DNA of 64,000 bases. It comes from Yersinia entomophaga (GTDB lineage: Bacteria; Pseudomonadota; Gammaproteobacteria; Enterobacterales; Enterobacteriaceae). The stretch lies in NCBI RefSeq assembly GCF_001656035.1, contig NZ_CP010029.1, positions 2,668,644 to 2,732,643 on the forward strand. The letters are read 5' to 3'. Position numbers and translations under genes: made by a program. Positions 18,776 through 28,663 of this stretch are shown here, one piece after another (position 1 is the first letter of the stretch; the number at the start of each line of letters is the position of its first letter). Below the pieces are notes generated by a model. The model worked only from the letters and a program-made list of their open reading frames with translations, was not told where the DNA came from and did not search any database.

Positions 18776-19600
18776 GTGAGCCAGATCAAACCAGCACAAA
18801 CAGCCAATTCGACCGATGTTTGCGGTGCCAGACAACTCAAGCTGTGGCAGCGGCAGGACTTAACCACCACTCAGCCCGACTGGCTGGCGGAAGAAGTGCC
18901 TATTGCTCTGGTATATAACGGGATTTCTCATGTCGTCATGATGGGAACGCCGAAAGATCTGGAGGCTTTTGCCCTCGGTTTTTCCTTATCAGAAGGGATT
19001 ATCAGTCGCCCGCAGGATATTTACGCTATCGACGTTAATCCCACCTGCAACGGCATCGAGGTCGCAATTGAGCTATCCAGCCGCCGGTTTGCCGGTTTGA
19101 AAGAACGACGCCGAGCCATGGCGGGCCGCACTGGCTGCGGCGTGTGTGGCATCGAGCAACTGGCCGATATTTTCCGCCCAATAACGCCTTTGCCCTTCAG
19201 CCAACGTTTTGATTTAAACCATTTGGATAGAGCATTGGGGCAGCTAAAACAGGTACAAACCGTGGGCCAGCTCACCGGTTGCACCCATGCGGCGGCCTGG
19301 ATTAACCCAGAAGGCGAATTATTAGGTGGCTGCGAAGATGTCGGTCGCCACGTCGCCTTGGATAAACTTTTAGGACTACGAGCCAAACAGCCGTGGCAGC
19401 AAGGCGCGGTATTGGTTTCCAGCCGCGCCAGCTATGAAATGGTGCAGAAATCCGCCATGTGCGGCATCGAGATTCTATTTGCCGTGTCTGCCGCCACCAC
19501 GCTAGCCGTTGAGGTCGCCGAGCGTTGCAATCTCACGCTGGTCGGTTTTAGCAAACCCGGCAGAGCCACGGTATACACTCATCCGCAGCGGTTAATCTAA
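18776..19600 (+). CDS. fdhD: FdhD sulfurtransferase for formate dehydrogenase
   Basis: The 274-residue protein transfers sulfur from IscS to the molybdenum cofactor, making formate dehydrogenases active. The family motif with the two persulfide cysteines is present as GRTGCGVCG (about residue 120), as are [21 protein letters not shown] and [11 protein letters not shown]. The start is a GTG at 18776 preceded by AGGA about 9 bases upstream; no in-frame ATG fits. It is divergent from fdoG, as in E. coli. Confidence 0.94.
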   Translation: MSQIKPAQTANSTDVCGARQLKLWQRQDLTTTQPDWLAEEVPIALVYNGISHVVMMGTPKDLEAFALGFSLSEGIISRPQDIYAIDVNPTCNGIEVAIELSSRRFAGLKERRRAMAGRTGCGVCGIEQLADIFRPITPLPFSQRFDLNHLDRALGQLKQVQTVGQLTGCTHAAAWINPEGELLGGCEDVGRHVALDKLLGLRAKQPWQQGAVLVSSRASYEMVQKSAMCGIEILFAVSAATTLAVEVAERCNLTLVGFSKPGRATVYTHPQRLI

Positions 19601-19949
19601 AGGCGGTGGCTTTTATTGGCTCAATACTGAGTTAAAGCTGCACATAGAGGATCGAACCACGCGGTGACCTTATTTCGCTTTAGTGCGGGGAAGAGGGGGC
19701 AGCAGAGAAAGCCATCATTCTTGAGTGTGAAGCACAAAAAAAAAGTGCCCGTCGTATCGAAGAGTGATTGAATTAAAAAGAATATTAAAAGTTTCGTCAC
19801 ACATTCATTTTATCGAGAACACGCAGTAACCACACAAAAACTACGGCATTGATAATCATTTTCAATATCATTTATTTAACTATAATGATCCGAATGCTTA
19901 CGTGGCGCTCACTTTTTTTGCGCCGCTCTACACTACGGAGACGATGAAT
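19601..19949. other. fdhD-sodA intergenic region
   Basis: The 349 bases contain the sodA control region with a Fur-like box at 19851-19869. The first half shows no open frame or clear terminator for fdhD. Confidence 0.5.
19851..19869 (+). promoter_or_regulatory. Fur-box-like site upstream of sodA
   Basis: GATAATCATTTTCAATATC matches the 19-base Fur consensus GATAATGATAATCATTATC at most positions and lies 81 bases before the sodA start. In E. coli sodA is repressed by Fur, which fits. Confidence 0.7.
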
Positions 19950-20576
19950 ATGAGTTACTCACTGCCATCACTGCCTTATGCTTACGACGCACTAGAACCA
20001 CATTTCGATAAGCAGACGATGGAAATCCATCACACCAAACATCATCAGACTTATGTTAACAACGCGAACACCGTGCTAGAAGCTTACCCGGAGCTGGCTA
20101 GCCTGAGCGTGGAAGAAGTTATCAAAGACCTGAGCAAAGTTCCTGCTGACAAGCGCACCTTCATGCGTAACAACGCCGGTGGCCACGCTAACCACAGCCT
20201 GTTCTGGAAAGGTCTGGCGCTGAACACCACGCTGGAAGGCGACCTGAAAGCCGCTATTGAGCGCGATTTCGGTAGCGTAGACAAATTCAAAGAAGAATTC
20301 GAAAAAGCTGCGGCAACGCGTTTCGGTTCTGGCTGGGCGTGGCTGGTGTTGAAAGACGACGGCAAACTGGCCGTAGTGTCTACCGCTAACCAGGATAGCC
20401 CGCTGATGGGCGAAGCGGTTTCTGGCGCATCTGGCTTCCCGATTCTGGGTCTGGATGTGTGGGAACATGCTTACTACCTGAAATTCCAAAACCGTCGCCC
20501 AGACTACATCAAAGCATTCTGGAACGTGGTTAACTGGAACGAAGCGGCTAAACGTTTCGCTGAAGCGAAAAAATAA
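19950..20576 (+). CDS. sodA: Manganese superoxide dismutase
   Basis: The 208-residue cytoplasmic enzyme converts superoxide to peroxide and oxygen. It begins [20 protein letters not shown] and contains [23 protein letters not shown] and the Mn-binding [19 protein letters not shown] near the end, all as in E. coli SodA (206). An upstream ATG would add 16 residues not found in the family; GGAG at 19937-19940 supports 19950. The gene stands alone between a Fur box and a strong terminator. Confidence 0.97.
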   Translation: MSYSLPSLPYAYDALEPHFDKQTMEIHHTKHHQTYVNNANTVLEAYPELASLSVEEVIKDLSKVPADKRTFMRNNAGGHANHSLFWKGLALNTTLEGDLKAAIERDFGSVDKFKEEFEKAAATRFGSGWAWLVLKDDGKLAVVSTANQDSPLMGEAVSGASGFPILGLDVWEHAYYLKFQNRRPDYIKAFWNVVNWNEAAKRFAEAKK

Positions 20577-20627
20577 GCCCGATTAGCCAGAGTCAGCGCG
20601 GGTTTCCGCCCTTTCTCGCTAATGACC

Positions 20628-20658
20628 ATGCCGGCAGCTGGATTGCCGGCATTTTTTT
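20628..20658 (+). terminator. Rho-independent terminator after sodA
   Basis: ATGCCGGCA (20628-20636) and TGCCGGCAT (20644-20652) form a perfect 9-bp stem with a 7-base loop, followed by seven Ts. Confidence 0.9.
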
Positions 20659-20781
20659 GCCTATAGAATTCCCGCTGATGGCGCAGATACATCCTAAGCA
20701 CATCGCTATTTCCACGAGTATCTCCCCCATCTCACCGCAGGGAATAGCACCAGAACGGCTATTAACAGCGCTTTTTATTGC

Positions 20782-20808
20782 TAAAGTTTAACCATGAGTT
20801 GCCGATAG
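20782..20808 (+). promoter_or_regulatory. Sigma-28 (FliA) promoter of the chemoreceptor gene
   Basis: TAAAGTTT (20782-20789), an 11-base spacer and GCCGATAG (20801-20808) match the flagellar sigma-28 consensus TAAAGTTT-N11-GCCGATAA at 15 of 16 positions. It lies about 180 bases before the chemoreceptor start codon. Confidence 0.85.
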
Positions 20809-20986
20809 ATTGTACAAGAAGAACTATTGCCCACATCGCTATTGAGAAACAAAGCCTGAGTTAAACAGGCTAGTTACTGCTCAATAGTTAAACCAGCAAT
20901 AATCATTCCCCAAATAACTAGACCCTTCCCTGAATTCACCAGCGCTGATTGATCTGTCTTAGGAATACCGCATAACGGAGAATAGT

Positions 20987-22939
20987 ATGGCTGCAATGAG
21001 CAATTTATTTGGAAGCTTTGAGAACGTAAAAGTAGGGAAAAAACTGGGATTAAGTTTTTTCATTATGCTGCTGCTGGTTAGCATCATCGCAGGTACCGGG
21101 GCTTACCACTTTTCCGAGATCGAAGCGCGCGCCTATAAGGTTGACCTGAGCTATCAAATTAACGATGAAGTGAACCAGGCAAAGTACAATCGGGCGCTGT
21201 ACGAACGATCTTACGATCCCGCGTTTATGACGGTTAACGCCAAACATATCAATAATATCCTTACACTGTTGGCGCAAAAAGAGAACATGAACTGGAGCGC
21301 TGAAAACCGCAAAAACATCGATCGAATTATCGAAGTGATTAAAGCCTATCAGCTGGAACAGAGAGAGTTTCTGGCTACGGTTGAACGAAAAGATAACGTC
21401 CGCAAAAGCTGGAACATTTCTGAAACCCAGAAATACCTGAATCAGCTTGAACAGAACTTCCTGAATGAAGGGGCAGATACCAACACCCGCATCCTACTGG
21501 CAGAAATGAACCAGAAACTGATGGCGGTACGCTATAATGCCCGTGGGCTGCTGCTGGATCGTAATCAAGAGGCAGAAGACTCGATGATTACCGCGATTGA
21601 TGTGGCGCAAAACGCCGCCAACGCATTCCTGCCGGTACTGTCTACCGAACAACAGAAAATGATGGCACCGGTTATCGACAGTTTGAAAGCCTATAAAGCG
21701 AATATTCTGGCTTACTTACCGGCTTACGAACAGGAAATTGCCGCAGGAAAACAGTTAGAAACTAAAGCTATCGAGCTGAATTCTCTGGTTAAAAATCTGT
21801 TTGTTCAGGAGTTACAAGGCACTCACGATGAAATCGACAATGCGCAGACGCAGATGACCGTTGTCGCAATGGTGGCGCTTTTAGTTGGTTTGTTAATCGC
21901 CTGGCGTATTACCCGCCAGATTACCGTGCCGTTGCGTACCACGCTGGCGATGGCAGAACGTATTGCCACCGGCGATCTGACCGCGGCCACCACCTCATCT
22001 CGTTCCGATGAACTGGGTCTGTTAATGAACGCCGTGGCGCGCATGAATGAAAATCTGCGCAGCATGATTGATGATATTCGCATTGGCGTCAGTCAGGTTT
22101 CTCATGCCTCTGGCGAGATTGCTGCTGGTAATACCGATCTATCATCGCGTACCGAACAACAGGCCGCCGCGGTAGAAGAAACTGCCGCCAGTATGGAGCA
22201 GCTAAACGCCACCGTGAAACAGAACGCCGATAACGCACATCATGCCAATCAGTTAGCCACCGAAGCTTCTGATACCGCGCAGAAAGGCGGAAAACTGGTA
22301 AATGACGTAGTGCGAACCATGAGCGATATTTCCAGCAGCTCTAAGCGCATCTCTGAAATTACCTCGGTAATCAATAGCATCGCTTTCCAAACCAACATAC
22401 TGGCACTGAATGCGGCGGTGGAAGCAGCGCGAGCAGGCGAACAAGGGCGCGGTTTTGCCGTGGTCGCTAGCGAAGTACGCAATCTGGCGCAGCGCAGCGC
22501 ACAGGCGGCAAAAGAAATCGAAGGGCTGATCGCCGAGTCGGTTTCACAGGTCAATAACGGCACTTCTTTGGTGCAAAATGCCGGTCAAACCATGGAGAAT
22601 ATCGTTCGTTCGGTGACACATGTGCGCGATATTATGGCGGAAATTGCCTCTGCTTCCGATGAACAAAGCCGTGGAATTACGCAGGTCAGCCAGGCGATAT
22701 CTGAAATGGATAGCACCACGCAGCAAAACGCCGCACTAGTAGAAGAATCCGCTGCCGCTGCCGATTCGCTGGCCGAGCAGGCGATTCTATTGGCGCAGGC
22801 CGTCGCCGTATTCCGTTTATCGGAAAACACGGAAGCCGACGATTCGGCTCAGGTTGCGACTAACACATCGCCAGCCGCATCTCGTCCGGCATCAGATAAT
22901 GTAAAAACAAATCAGCAGGATAACTGGGAAACCTTCTAA
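20987..22939 (+). CDS. Methyl-accepting chemotaxis protein
   Basis: The 650-residue transmembrane chemoreceptor has TM1 at about 20-42, a long periplasmic part at 43-288, TM2 at 289-308, a HAMP domain (309-361) and a cytoplasmic signalling hairpin with the invariant tip ([18 protein letters not shown] and [16 protein letters not shown]). It ends in NWETF, the CheR/CheB-tethering pentapeptide of high-abundance receptors. The helical periplasmic region of about 245 residues is longer than the four-helix sensor of Tsr/Tar and has the size of an HBM-type double bundle; the ligand cannot be inferred. A sigma-28 promoter places it in the flagellar regulon. GGAG precedes the start. Confidence 0.93.
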   Translation: MAAMSNLFGSFENVKVGKKLGLSFFIMLLLVSIIAGTGAYHFSEIEARAYKVDLSYQINDEVNQAKYNRALYERSYDPAFMTVNAKHINNILTLLAQKENMNWSAENRKNIDRIIEVIKAYQLEQREFLATVERKDNVRKSWNISETQKYLNQLEQNFLNEGADTNTRILLAEMNQKLMAVRYNARGLLLDRNQEAEDSMITAIDVAQNAANAFLPVLSTEQQKMMAPVIDSLKAYKANILAYLPAYEQEIAAGKQLETKAIELNSLVKNLFVQELQGTHDEIDNAQTQMTVVAMVALLVGLLIAWRITRQITVPLRTTLAMAERIATGDLTAATTSSRSDELGLLMNAVARMNENLRSMIDDIRIGVSQVSHASGEIAAGNTDLSSRTEQQAAAVEETAASMEQLNATVKQNADNAHHANQLATEASDTAQKGGKLVNDVVRTMSDISSSSKRISEITSVINSIAFQTNILALNAAVEAARAGEQGRGFAVVASEVRNLAQRSAQAAKEIEGLIAESVSQVNNGTSLVQNAGQTMENIVRSVTHVRDIMAEIASASDEQSRGITQVSQAISEMDSTTQQNAALVEESAAAADSLAEQAILLAQAVAVFRLSENTEADDSAQVATNTSPAASRPASDNVKTNQQDNWETF

Positions 22940-22949
22940 TCCTCGCACT

Positions 22950-22976
22950 ACGGGAGCCGCTTCGCGTGGCTCCCGT
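22950..22976 (+). terminator. Hairpin after the chemoreceptor gene
   Basis: ACGGGAGCC and GGCTCCCGT form a 9-bp stem 11 bases after the stop codon. No T run follows, so it may be a weak terminator or a stabilising 3' hairpin. Confidence 0.5.
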
Positions 22977-23090
22977 CCATTCACTCATACCGATTAACCC
23001 TAAGTTATCCATACAATTTTGCCATTGGTAGCCAGACTGATTGCAAGGTATTCTGAATCTTACCCCGCGTAAGCAGACAAGGAGAGCTTA

Positions 23091-23771
23091 ATGGTTTATC
23101 CGCAGGTCTATATCGGTAATATCGAGCCTTACCCCGGCAGCAGCCCCAGCGCCATTGGTAAGCGCCAAACGGACGGCAGCCTGATGCTGAAGCCGTTAGG
23201 ATTAGAAGGTGATGAGCAGGCTGAAACACGCTTTCACGGCGGCCCGGATCGCGCTCTGTGCCACTATCCCCGCGAACATTACGCTCATTGGCGCCAGCAA
23301 TTTCCAGAACAGGCGGATAACTTCAATGCACCCGCTTTTGGCGAGAATATCTCTACGGAAGGCTTAACCGAACAGAATGTTTATATCGGTGATATTTTCC
23401 GGTGGGGAGAAGCGCTGATTCAGGTTACGCAACCGCGATCGCCTTGCTACAAACTCAATTTTCACTTCGCTATTGAGGATCTTTCGGTATTGATGCAGCA
23501 AACCGGTCTGTGCGGCTGGCTTTACCGCGTGATATCACCGGGAAAGGTGAGTGACGAACAGCCGATGGCGCTAGTTACCCGTTGCTGCGATATTTCGGTC
23601 GCTGAGGCGATTGCCATTGCTTTCCATATGCCGTTTGATGAAGAAGAATATCGCCGTTTACTTGGTGCCGCCGGGCTGTCTGCTAGCTGGAGCAAAACCA
23701 TGGTGACGCGATTGATTCATGGCGAAATAGAGAATTTCAATCACCGCCTGTTGGGCCGGGCGAGAGCCTAA
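23091..23771 (+). CDS. yiiM: MOSC-domain protein YiiM
   Basis: The 226-residue protein matches E. coli YiiM (224), a MOSC-domain enzyme that with molybdenum cofactor detoxifies N-hydroxylated base analogues such as 6-hydroxylaminopurine. Visible MOSC features are ETRFHGGPDRALCHYPREHY, FGENISTEGL and the cysteine motif QPRSPCYKLN, the likely molybdenum ligand. The C-terminus (about 170-226) is the 3-alpha domain. In E. coli the gene is also near sodA. AAGGAGAGC precedes the ATG. Confidence 0.9.
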   Translation: MVYPQVYIGNIEPYPGSSPSAIGKRQTDGSLMLKPLGLEGDEQAETRFHGGPDRALCHYPREHYAHWRQQFPEQADNFNAPAFGENISTEGLTEQNVYIGDIFRWGEALIQVTQPRSPCYKLNFHFAIEDLSVLMQQTGLCGWLYRVISPGKVSDEQPMALVTRCCDISVAEAIAIAFHMPFDEEEYRRLLGAAGLSASWSKTMVTRLIHGEIENFNHRLLGRARA

Positions 23772-23885
23772 AGATTTGATCTGCGTGTTTCACAAAAAAC
23801 ATCTAGATATCTGACTAATACATTAGAAAAAACCGGGTTGATAGCATGGCCATCAACTCGGTTTCTATTACACCGCTGATAAAAA

Positions 23886-24242
23886 TCAGAACGCTTTTTT
23901 CGCGTAACCGGTCACTTCTTTCAGCCCCATTTCACGGCCTAGCGCCGTCATTGGGTGCACCACGATCAAACCACGAGCCACTTTTTTCAGTGAACCCATA
24001 TCGGCCTGTTCTTTTTTGGTGATGGCTCGGCTGAATGGCATTTTGGTCAATTCCTGCGCCTGAACGCTCAGGTTTTTTACCCGAACCTCTTTCAAACGCT
24101 GAATTTCAGCAGCCAGTTTTTCTTTTTCTTTCATATGCTGGGCGATCAAATCAACGTTACCCTGTTGAATGACTGCGGTATCTTTGTGGTTCAATGCATC
24201 CAGCATGTCGCTCAGACGTTTGATTTCTGCTTGTTCTTTCAT
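23886..24242 (-). CDS. yibL: YibL family protein
   Basis: The 118-residue protein matches E. coli YibL (120): [14 protein letters not shown] at the start, a coiled-coil-like middle with many Lys/Glu, and [17 protein letters not shown] plus [19 protein letters not shown] at the end. E. coli YibL has been found with ribosomes, but its role is not settled. In E. coli it is next to the mtl operon, which here lies 2.3 kb away behind a regulator/exporter pair. Confidence 0.9.
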   Translation of the reverse strand: MKEQAEIKRLSDMLDALNHKDTAVIQQGNVDLIAQHMKEKEKLAAEIQRLKEVRVKNLSVQAQELTKMPFSRAITKKEQADMGSLKKVARGLIVVHPMTALGREMGLKEVTGYAKKAF

Positions 24243-24356
24243 AAAGTTGGCCCGTACATGCCACTGATGGGCACGAAAATTCGCTAAAGTTGGAAATAGG
24301 ATATCACCTATAGTGTATCAGGATGCGCTTCTTTCGACAGCCCGCACCTGAGCAGA

Positions 24357-25799
24357 TCACCAGCCAACGCCTGCGGGTAATCCACTGATCTCACAGGCTG
24401 CCGCTCCTACCACCGCCAAAGCCTGGGTATAACTATCGTTAAACGGATAGCAGCATGACAGGCGGAAAGCGTGACGATAGCGCCCGCTGGGTGAATATAG
24501 CGTGCCCGGAGTCAGGCAAATATGCTGTTGCAGCATTTGATGATACAACGCAACGGTGTCCACCGAGGGAGGCAATTCTACCCAAAAAACGAAGCCGCCG
24601 GCAGGTCGGGTCGCTTTCGTTCCCAGGGGAAAGTGTCGATTAATCAAGATACGCGCCTGCTCCACCTGAGTAGCGTAGCGGCGGCGCAATCCGCGTAAGT
24701 GGTGATCATAACCGCCGGACTCCAAAAACAGCGCTAGCGTTTCCGATAACAACGCCGGTTCTGCCATCGAAGAAACGGCTTTTAGCTTGTGTAACGCTTC
24801 GGAAAAACGACCACCGTCAATCCAGCCGATACGAAAATCAGGTGCCAGCGTTTTTGTAAAACTAGAGCAAAATAGTATCCAACCATCCCGATCGAAAGCT
24901 TTCACCGCTGGCGACAAACTGCTGCCAAACTGAATTTCAGCGTATAAACCATCTTCAATAAGCGGCACCTGATGATCGTTCATCAGGCGGGCCAACCGTT
25001 TTTTGGCCGCCAAAGGCATTGTGTAACCAAGCGGATTTTGCACCGTCGGCATTGCAATAACCGCATTCAGCCGCCCTTCCTGAAGCAGCAATTCCAACAC
25101 ATCCAACGATAACCCTTGCAGCGGATCGGTCGGAATTTCAATGGTTCGCAAACCTAAACTGGCTAACAATGGCATCAGATAGAAATAGGTCGGCGATTCC
25201 AGTCCAACGCAGTCTCCCGGTTTAGTGGTGACACGCAACGCCAGCTGTAGTGCCTCCATACAACCGTGAGTAATGGTTATCTCTGCAGGATTTGTCACCA
25301 TCCCCAAAGTTAGCCCTCGACGAGCAATTTGCTGGCGCAAACGCTGACTGCCAGGTGGTAATGCGTATTTGCTGATTAAATCCGGCTGGCGGCGTAGCAA
25401 AGAAGCCATCACACGCCCTAGCTTGGCGCTGGGATAAAAATCAGATGTTTGTGGGCAAGCCAATGAAATATTAGTAAAAGCCGGGTTGGACTGAGCGGCA
25501 AACACCGTTTCTATCAAATCCAGCACCTCGTCCACCGGTTTACTAGCCGAAACCGTTGGCACCAGCGCACTGGAAGGAGTGCAAACATAAAAACCGGACT
25601 GCGGACGTGCCTCGATCAGGCCACGATCTTCCAACGTACGATAGGCGGCCACCACGGTATTAATGCTGACCTGATGGCTCTGGGCGCAGCTTCGCACCGA
25701 CGGCAAGCGGCTTCCCGCAGATAAACTGCCATTATCTATCGCTTTGGTTAACCCATCTGCAAGTTGTAAATAGCGGATTTTATTAGTAATAGTAGACAT
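24357..25799 (-). CDS. MocR-type GntR/aminotransferase-fold regulator
   Basis: From the ATG at 25799 the protein has 480 residues: a GntR winged helix (residues about 1-70, LPSVRSCAQSHQVSINTVVAAYRTLEDRGLI split over helix 2-3) and an aminotransferase-fold domain with the PLP-binding lysine in SSFTKTLAPDFRIGW. MocR proteins sense an amino compound through PLP. It is divergent from a LysE/RhtB exporter, and a perfect 12-bp inverted repeat lies between them, so it probably controls that exporter and itself. GGAGAATTG precedes the chosen start; a start 30 codons earlier lacks family support and would overlap the operator. Confidence 0.9.
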   Translation of the reverse strand: MSTITNKIRYLQLADGLTKAIDNGSLSAGSRLPSVRSCAQSHQVSINTVVAAYRTLEDRGLIEARPQSGFYVCTPSSALVPTVSASKPVDEVLDLIETVFAAQSNPAFTNISLACPQTSDFYPSAKLGRVMASLLRRQPDLISKYALPPGSQRLRQQIARRGLTLGMVTNPAEITITHGCMEALQLALRVTTKPGDCVGLESPTYFYLMPLLASLGLRTIEIPTDPLQGLSLDVLELLLQEGRLNAVIAMPTVQNPLGYTMPLAAKKRLARLMNDHQVPLIEDGLYAEIQFGSSLSPAVKAFDRDGWILFCSSFTKTLAPDFRIGWIDGGRFSEALHKLKAVSSMAEPALLSETLALFLESGGYDHHLRGLRRRYATQVEQARILINRHFPLGTKATRPAGGFVFWVELPPSVDTVALYHQMLQQHICLTPGTLYSPSGRYRHAFRLSCCYPFNDSYTQALAVVGAAACEISGLPAGVGW

Positions 25800-25821
25800 A
25801 GTGACAATTCTCCACTGTTTC

Positions 25822-25859
25822 GATGGGTACAGTTTAAAGTTTGCTTTACTGTACCCATC
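25822..25859. promoter_or_regulatory. Perfect inverted repeat, likely MocR operator
   Basis: GATGGGTACAGT (25822-25833) and ACTGTACCCATC (25848-25859) are perfect inverted copies separated by 14 bases, located 23 bases upstream of the MocR-type start and 84 bases before the exporter. The centre spacing of 26 bases is about two and a half helical turns. Confidence 0.75.
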
Positions 25860-25942
25860 AGAATAGAGAACTTCTGGTTCTGCCGCCACCGTCCATTGCT
25901 GGTTATGCTAATTCCTTTGTTTTATTTCACTGAGGAATCCCC

Positions 25943-26551
25943 ATGCTGGATAGCGCATTTATCAGTTATGTCACCGTTATGTCCATCACGCCCGGTCCGA
26001 ATAATCTGCTGCTGGCTGCATCCGGCGTCAATTTCGGCCTGCGAAAAACCGTACCTATGATGTTAGGCGTGACCTTCGGCAGCGCCTTTCAATGCGCGCT
26101 GACCACAACGCTATTGGCATTGGTACTAAGCTGGGCCACGGTGATTCGCCTGCCTTTGGTGACAATCGGTTGTGCCTATTTACTTTGGCTATCGTGGAAG
26201 ATTTATATGTCTGGCGCACCGGGAAGCCGGGAAAAACAGCAGCCAATGAGTTTTATTCAGGCCTCACTATTTCAGGCCATCAATCCCAAAGCCTGGCTGA
26301 TGAGCATCAATGTCGCGATTCTATTTACCCCTAGTCCCGGAGAAATGCTCAGCCACACGCTGCTACTGGTGAGCGGGTTTGCCTTACTCAATTTGCCGTG
26401 CGTGGGCGTCTGGGCAGTCATGGGGGATAGGTTGCGTCATGCCCTCACGGTGAACTGGAAATTGCGGTTATTTAACGGGTTAATGGCAGGAATGATGGCA
26501 ACTACCGCCCTGTGGCTATTAGTCGATGAATGGATGGCGGTCTACCAATAA
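25943..26551 (+). CDS. LysE/RhtB-family amino-acid exporter
   Basis: The 202-residue membrane protein has five to six hydrophobic helices and the family start SYVTVMSITPGPNNLLLAASGVNFG (in two parts), the conserved TPGPN motif of LysE/RhtB exporters. A second conserved part reads FQAINPKAWLMS. The substrate is not deducible; the divergent MocR-type regulator suggests an amino acid or related amine. AGGAAT is 6 bases before the ATG. It converges with mtlR, 4 bases apart. Confidence 0.9.
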   Translation: MLDSAFISYVTVMSITPGPNNLLLAASGVNFGLRKTVPMMLGVTFGSAFQCALTTTLLALVLSWATVIRLPLVTIGCAYLLWLSWKIYMSGAPGSREKQQPMSFIQASLFQAINPKAWLMSINVAILFTPSPGEMLSHTLLLVSGFALLNLPCVGVWAVMGDRLRHALTVNWKLRLFNGLMAGMMATTALWLLVDEWMAVYQ

Positions 26552-26555
26552 AAAC

Positions 26556-27110
26556 TCAGGAAGGCAGAATCGGCGACAGTTTAGACACTTTCTTTAAGCT
26601 GATACGGGAAATGAACTCGGTAATCGACAAGACCATCGTTGAACGCAAAACCTGCTGATAGCGTTGGTGTTGCATAGCAATAAGAGAAGGCTCGGCTTCT
26701 TCTGGTGTGAGAAATGTGGGAACGGGCGGTAACGCGGTTACACAGTGCAACTCCCCAAAGGGGCCGAGAATCTCATCGTCGGTGAAACGATATTCCGCGC
26801 CGTCGTGGTTCATTTCTTCACGCAGCGCCATTAAAAGTTCGGCATCTTCATATTCATGACGTGAAATCACGCCCAAGGCATAAACCAGCTTCAAACGCAC
26901 AGATAATTCGCCCAAGGGACCGTCAACAATTAATAGCGGTTCCACGGCATACTTCACCGCATAGTCGTCCTTTCGGAAAACCTGCACCACTAAAATGTTT
27001 AAGGCTTCGGCCAGTAGATCAACGGCGGCGATAAGGAAACTTCGGACGGTTTTACCGGCGTTAAGCTGTTCCAGAACCCTATTTTCAAATGCCTGTGCTT
27101 TTTCAATCAT
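26556..27110 (-). CDS. mtlR: Mannitol operon repressor MtlR
   Basis: The 184-residue all-helical protein matches the MtlR/YggD family: AVDLLAEALNILVVQVFRKDDYAVKYAVEPLL and ISRHEYEDAELLMALREEMN in consecutive segments. It represses mtlADR, in E. coli with HPr. The final gene of the operon, 283 bases downstream of mtlD. Confidence 0.93.
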   Translation of the reverse strand: MIEKAQAFENRVLEQLNAGKTVRSFLIAAVDLLAEALNILVVQVFRKDDYAVKYAVEPLLIVDGPLGELSVRLKLVYALGVISRHEYEDAELLMALREEMNHDGAEYRFTDDEILGPFGELHCVTALPPVPTFLTPEEAEPSLIAMQHQRYQQVLRSTMVLSITEFISRISLKKVSKLSPILPS

Positions 27111-27393
27111 CTGTTATCTACTACAGTGGTTGGTTAATGGCCATCCTGCGGACTTTCCCCCACGCATTTCACACGGTCGCAGCCCCGCGACAATGCAAAA
27201 TCTACTGGGTTATACCCCACTCACTGAGATAAATACCCTGTTGTTAAGCCGATATTTAGAGCAGAAAGACTCGTCCCTCTGCTCTTATCATCATTAACAA
27301 GCATCCGTGGTTACTGACGCGGTATTTATCTCCCGACTCAGGCCGGGAGGGCAAATCCGTTGGCATATCCCGTCGTGAGCCGCTTTTGCCAGC
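27111..27393. other. mtlD-mtlR intergenic region with hairpins
   Basis: This gap holds two inverted repeats: CTCCCG/CGGGAG at 27330-27349 and GAGCAGA/TCTGCTC around 27260-27286. They may attenuate or stabilise the transcript between mtlD and mtlR. No open frame is convincing. Confidence 0.4.
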
Positions 27394-28557
27394 TTAACGC
27401 GCCAGGTTTTCCTGCATGGCGTTATACACATTCACCGCCTGTTCGACAACCTCGCTATTCGCAGGCAGGCCAGAAACTTGCGCCAGTGCAGCTTTTGCGC
27501 CTATTTTATCCAGTAATTCGCTCCATTCCTGCGCCTGCGGGTCCTGCTCACTGCGATAGCTCATTGCGGCGGCAATACCTTTCACCAGATTATCGTGAGG
27601 CAGATGATATTCCAGCGTGCCCACTAACGGTTTAATCAGACGATCGCCCGCGCCCAGCTTACGTAACGGCTGACGGCCCACTCGTTCAACGTCATCATGC
27701 AGGTAAGGGTTTTCAAAGCGTGATAGGATTTTATTGATATAGGCGGCGTGTTTTTCAGGGTCGAAGCCATAGCGCTTGATCAGCACTGCGCCGCTCTCTT
27801 CCATTGCCCCTTTCACAACCTGACGAATTTCGGCGTCAAGAATGGCATCGCGAATGGTCTGTAGGCCAGAAAGTTGCCCCAGATAAGCGGTAATGGCGTG
27901 GCCGGTATTCAAAGTGAACAGTTTGCGCTCCACAAACGCCATCAGGTTATCAGTCAGTTCCATACCGGCGATTTGCGGTGGTTGGCCTTTAAACTGGGTT
28001 TGATCGACAATCCACTCGCTGAAAGTTTCTACCGTCACCGCCAACGGATCGGTGCTGCCTTCTGCGGAAGGAGGCACGATTCGGTCTACGGCTGAATCGA
28101 CAAAACCGACATGTTCTTCCACCCAGTTCTTTTCATCTTCCGGCAACGCGGCCCAAACATGCTGCTTGAACTGGCTGGTGCCGCGCACCATATTTTCACA
28201 AGCGATAATATTCAGCGGCTGATTATTACCGGCCTGATGGCGGGCAACCAACCCCTGCGCCACGATACCGGCAATTTTTGCCAAAACCTGCGGCCCAACG
28301 GCTGTAGTGACAATATCGGCCTCGGCAATCAGCCCCACAACTTCCGGGCTACCGCTATGTACCGCGCTGACGTTTTTCACGTCTTCAATGCGCGCCTGCT
28401 CACCGACAACCGTGACCTGATAGGATTTACGACGATTCAGTTCATCCAGCAAAGGCTGGTTCACGTCAGCAAAGGTCACCTGAGCTCCGGCATCGGCCAA
28501 CAATTTGCCAATAAAACCGCGGCCAATGTTACCTGCGCCAAAATGTAATGCTTTCAT
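27394..28557 (-). CDS. mtlD: Mannitol-1-phosphate 5-dehydrogenase
   Basis: The 387-residue NAD-dependent enzyme converts mannitol-1-phosphate to fructose-6-phosphate. It starts [20 protein letters not shown], the nucleotide-binding fold of polyol long-chain dehydrogenases, and contains [12 protein letters not shown] and VDRIVPP of the family, and [15 protein letters not shown] around the catalytic region. E. coli MtlD has 382 residues. It follows mtlA after two strong hairpins. Confidence 0.96.
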   Translation of the reverse strand: MKALHFGAGNIGRGFIGKLLADAGAQVTFADVNQPLLDELNRRKSYQVTVVGEQARIEDVKNVSAVHSGSPEVVGLIAEADIVTTAVGPQVLAKIAGIVAQGLVARHQAGNNQPLNIIACENMVRGTSQFKQHVWAALPEDEKNWVEEHVGFVDSAVDRIVPPSAEGSTDPLAVTVETFSEWIVDQTQFKGQPPQIAGMELTDNLMAFVERKLFTLNTGHAITAYLGQLSGLQTIRDAILDAEIRQVVKGAMEESGAVLIKRYGFDPEKHAAYINKILSRFENPYLHDDVERVGRQPLRKLGAGDRLIKPLVGTLEYHLPHDNLVKGIAAAMSYRSEQDPQAQEWSELLDKIGAKAALAQVSGLPANSEVVEQAVNVYNAMQENLAR

Positions 28558-28589
28558 AGTTTTTTACCTTGAATTTGCCGTTGGAAAAC

Positions 28590-28645
28590 GGGGGCCATTG
28601 GAGAATTCCGGCCCCGATTCGGGCTGCGCAATTTGCTGCGCAGCC
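28590..28645 (-). other. Two hairpins between mtlA and mtlD
   Basis: CGGGGCC/GGCCCCG (28590-28596 with 28610-28616) and GGCTGCGCA/TGCGCAGCC (28622-28630 with 28637-28645) are strong stems without a T run, suited to 3'-end protection of mtlA mRNA and lower downstream expression, rather than full termination. Confidence 0.55.
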
Positions 28646-28663
28646 GGACAACACTCACCGCCC

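Larger units (their letters stand above)
20577..20986. other. sodA-mcp intergenic region
   Basis: The 410 bases hold the sodA terminator (20628-20658) and a sigma-28 promoter for the chemoreceptor (20782-20808). I see no further gene. Confidence 0.6.

Noticed and set aside
19902..19949. N-terminal extension of SodA by 16 residues
   Set aside because: Family members begin [19 protein letters not shown] and GGAG is placed for the ATG at 19950; the extension overlaps the promoter.
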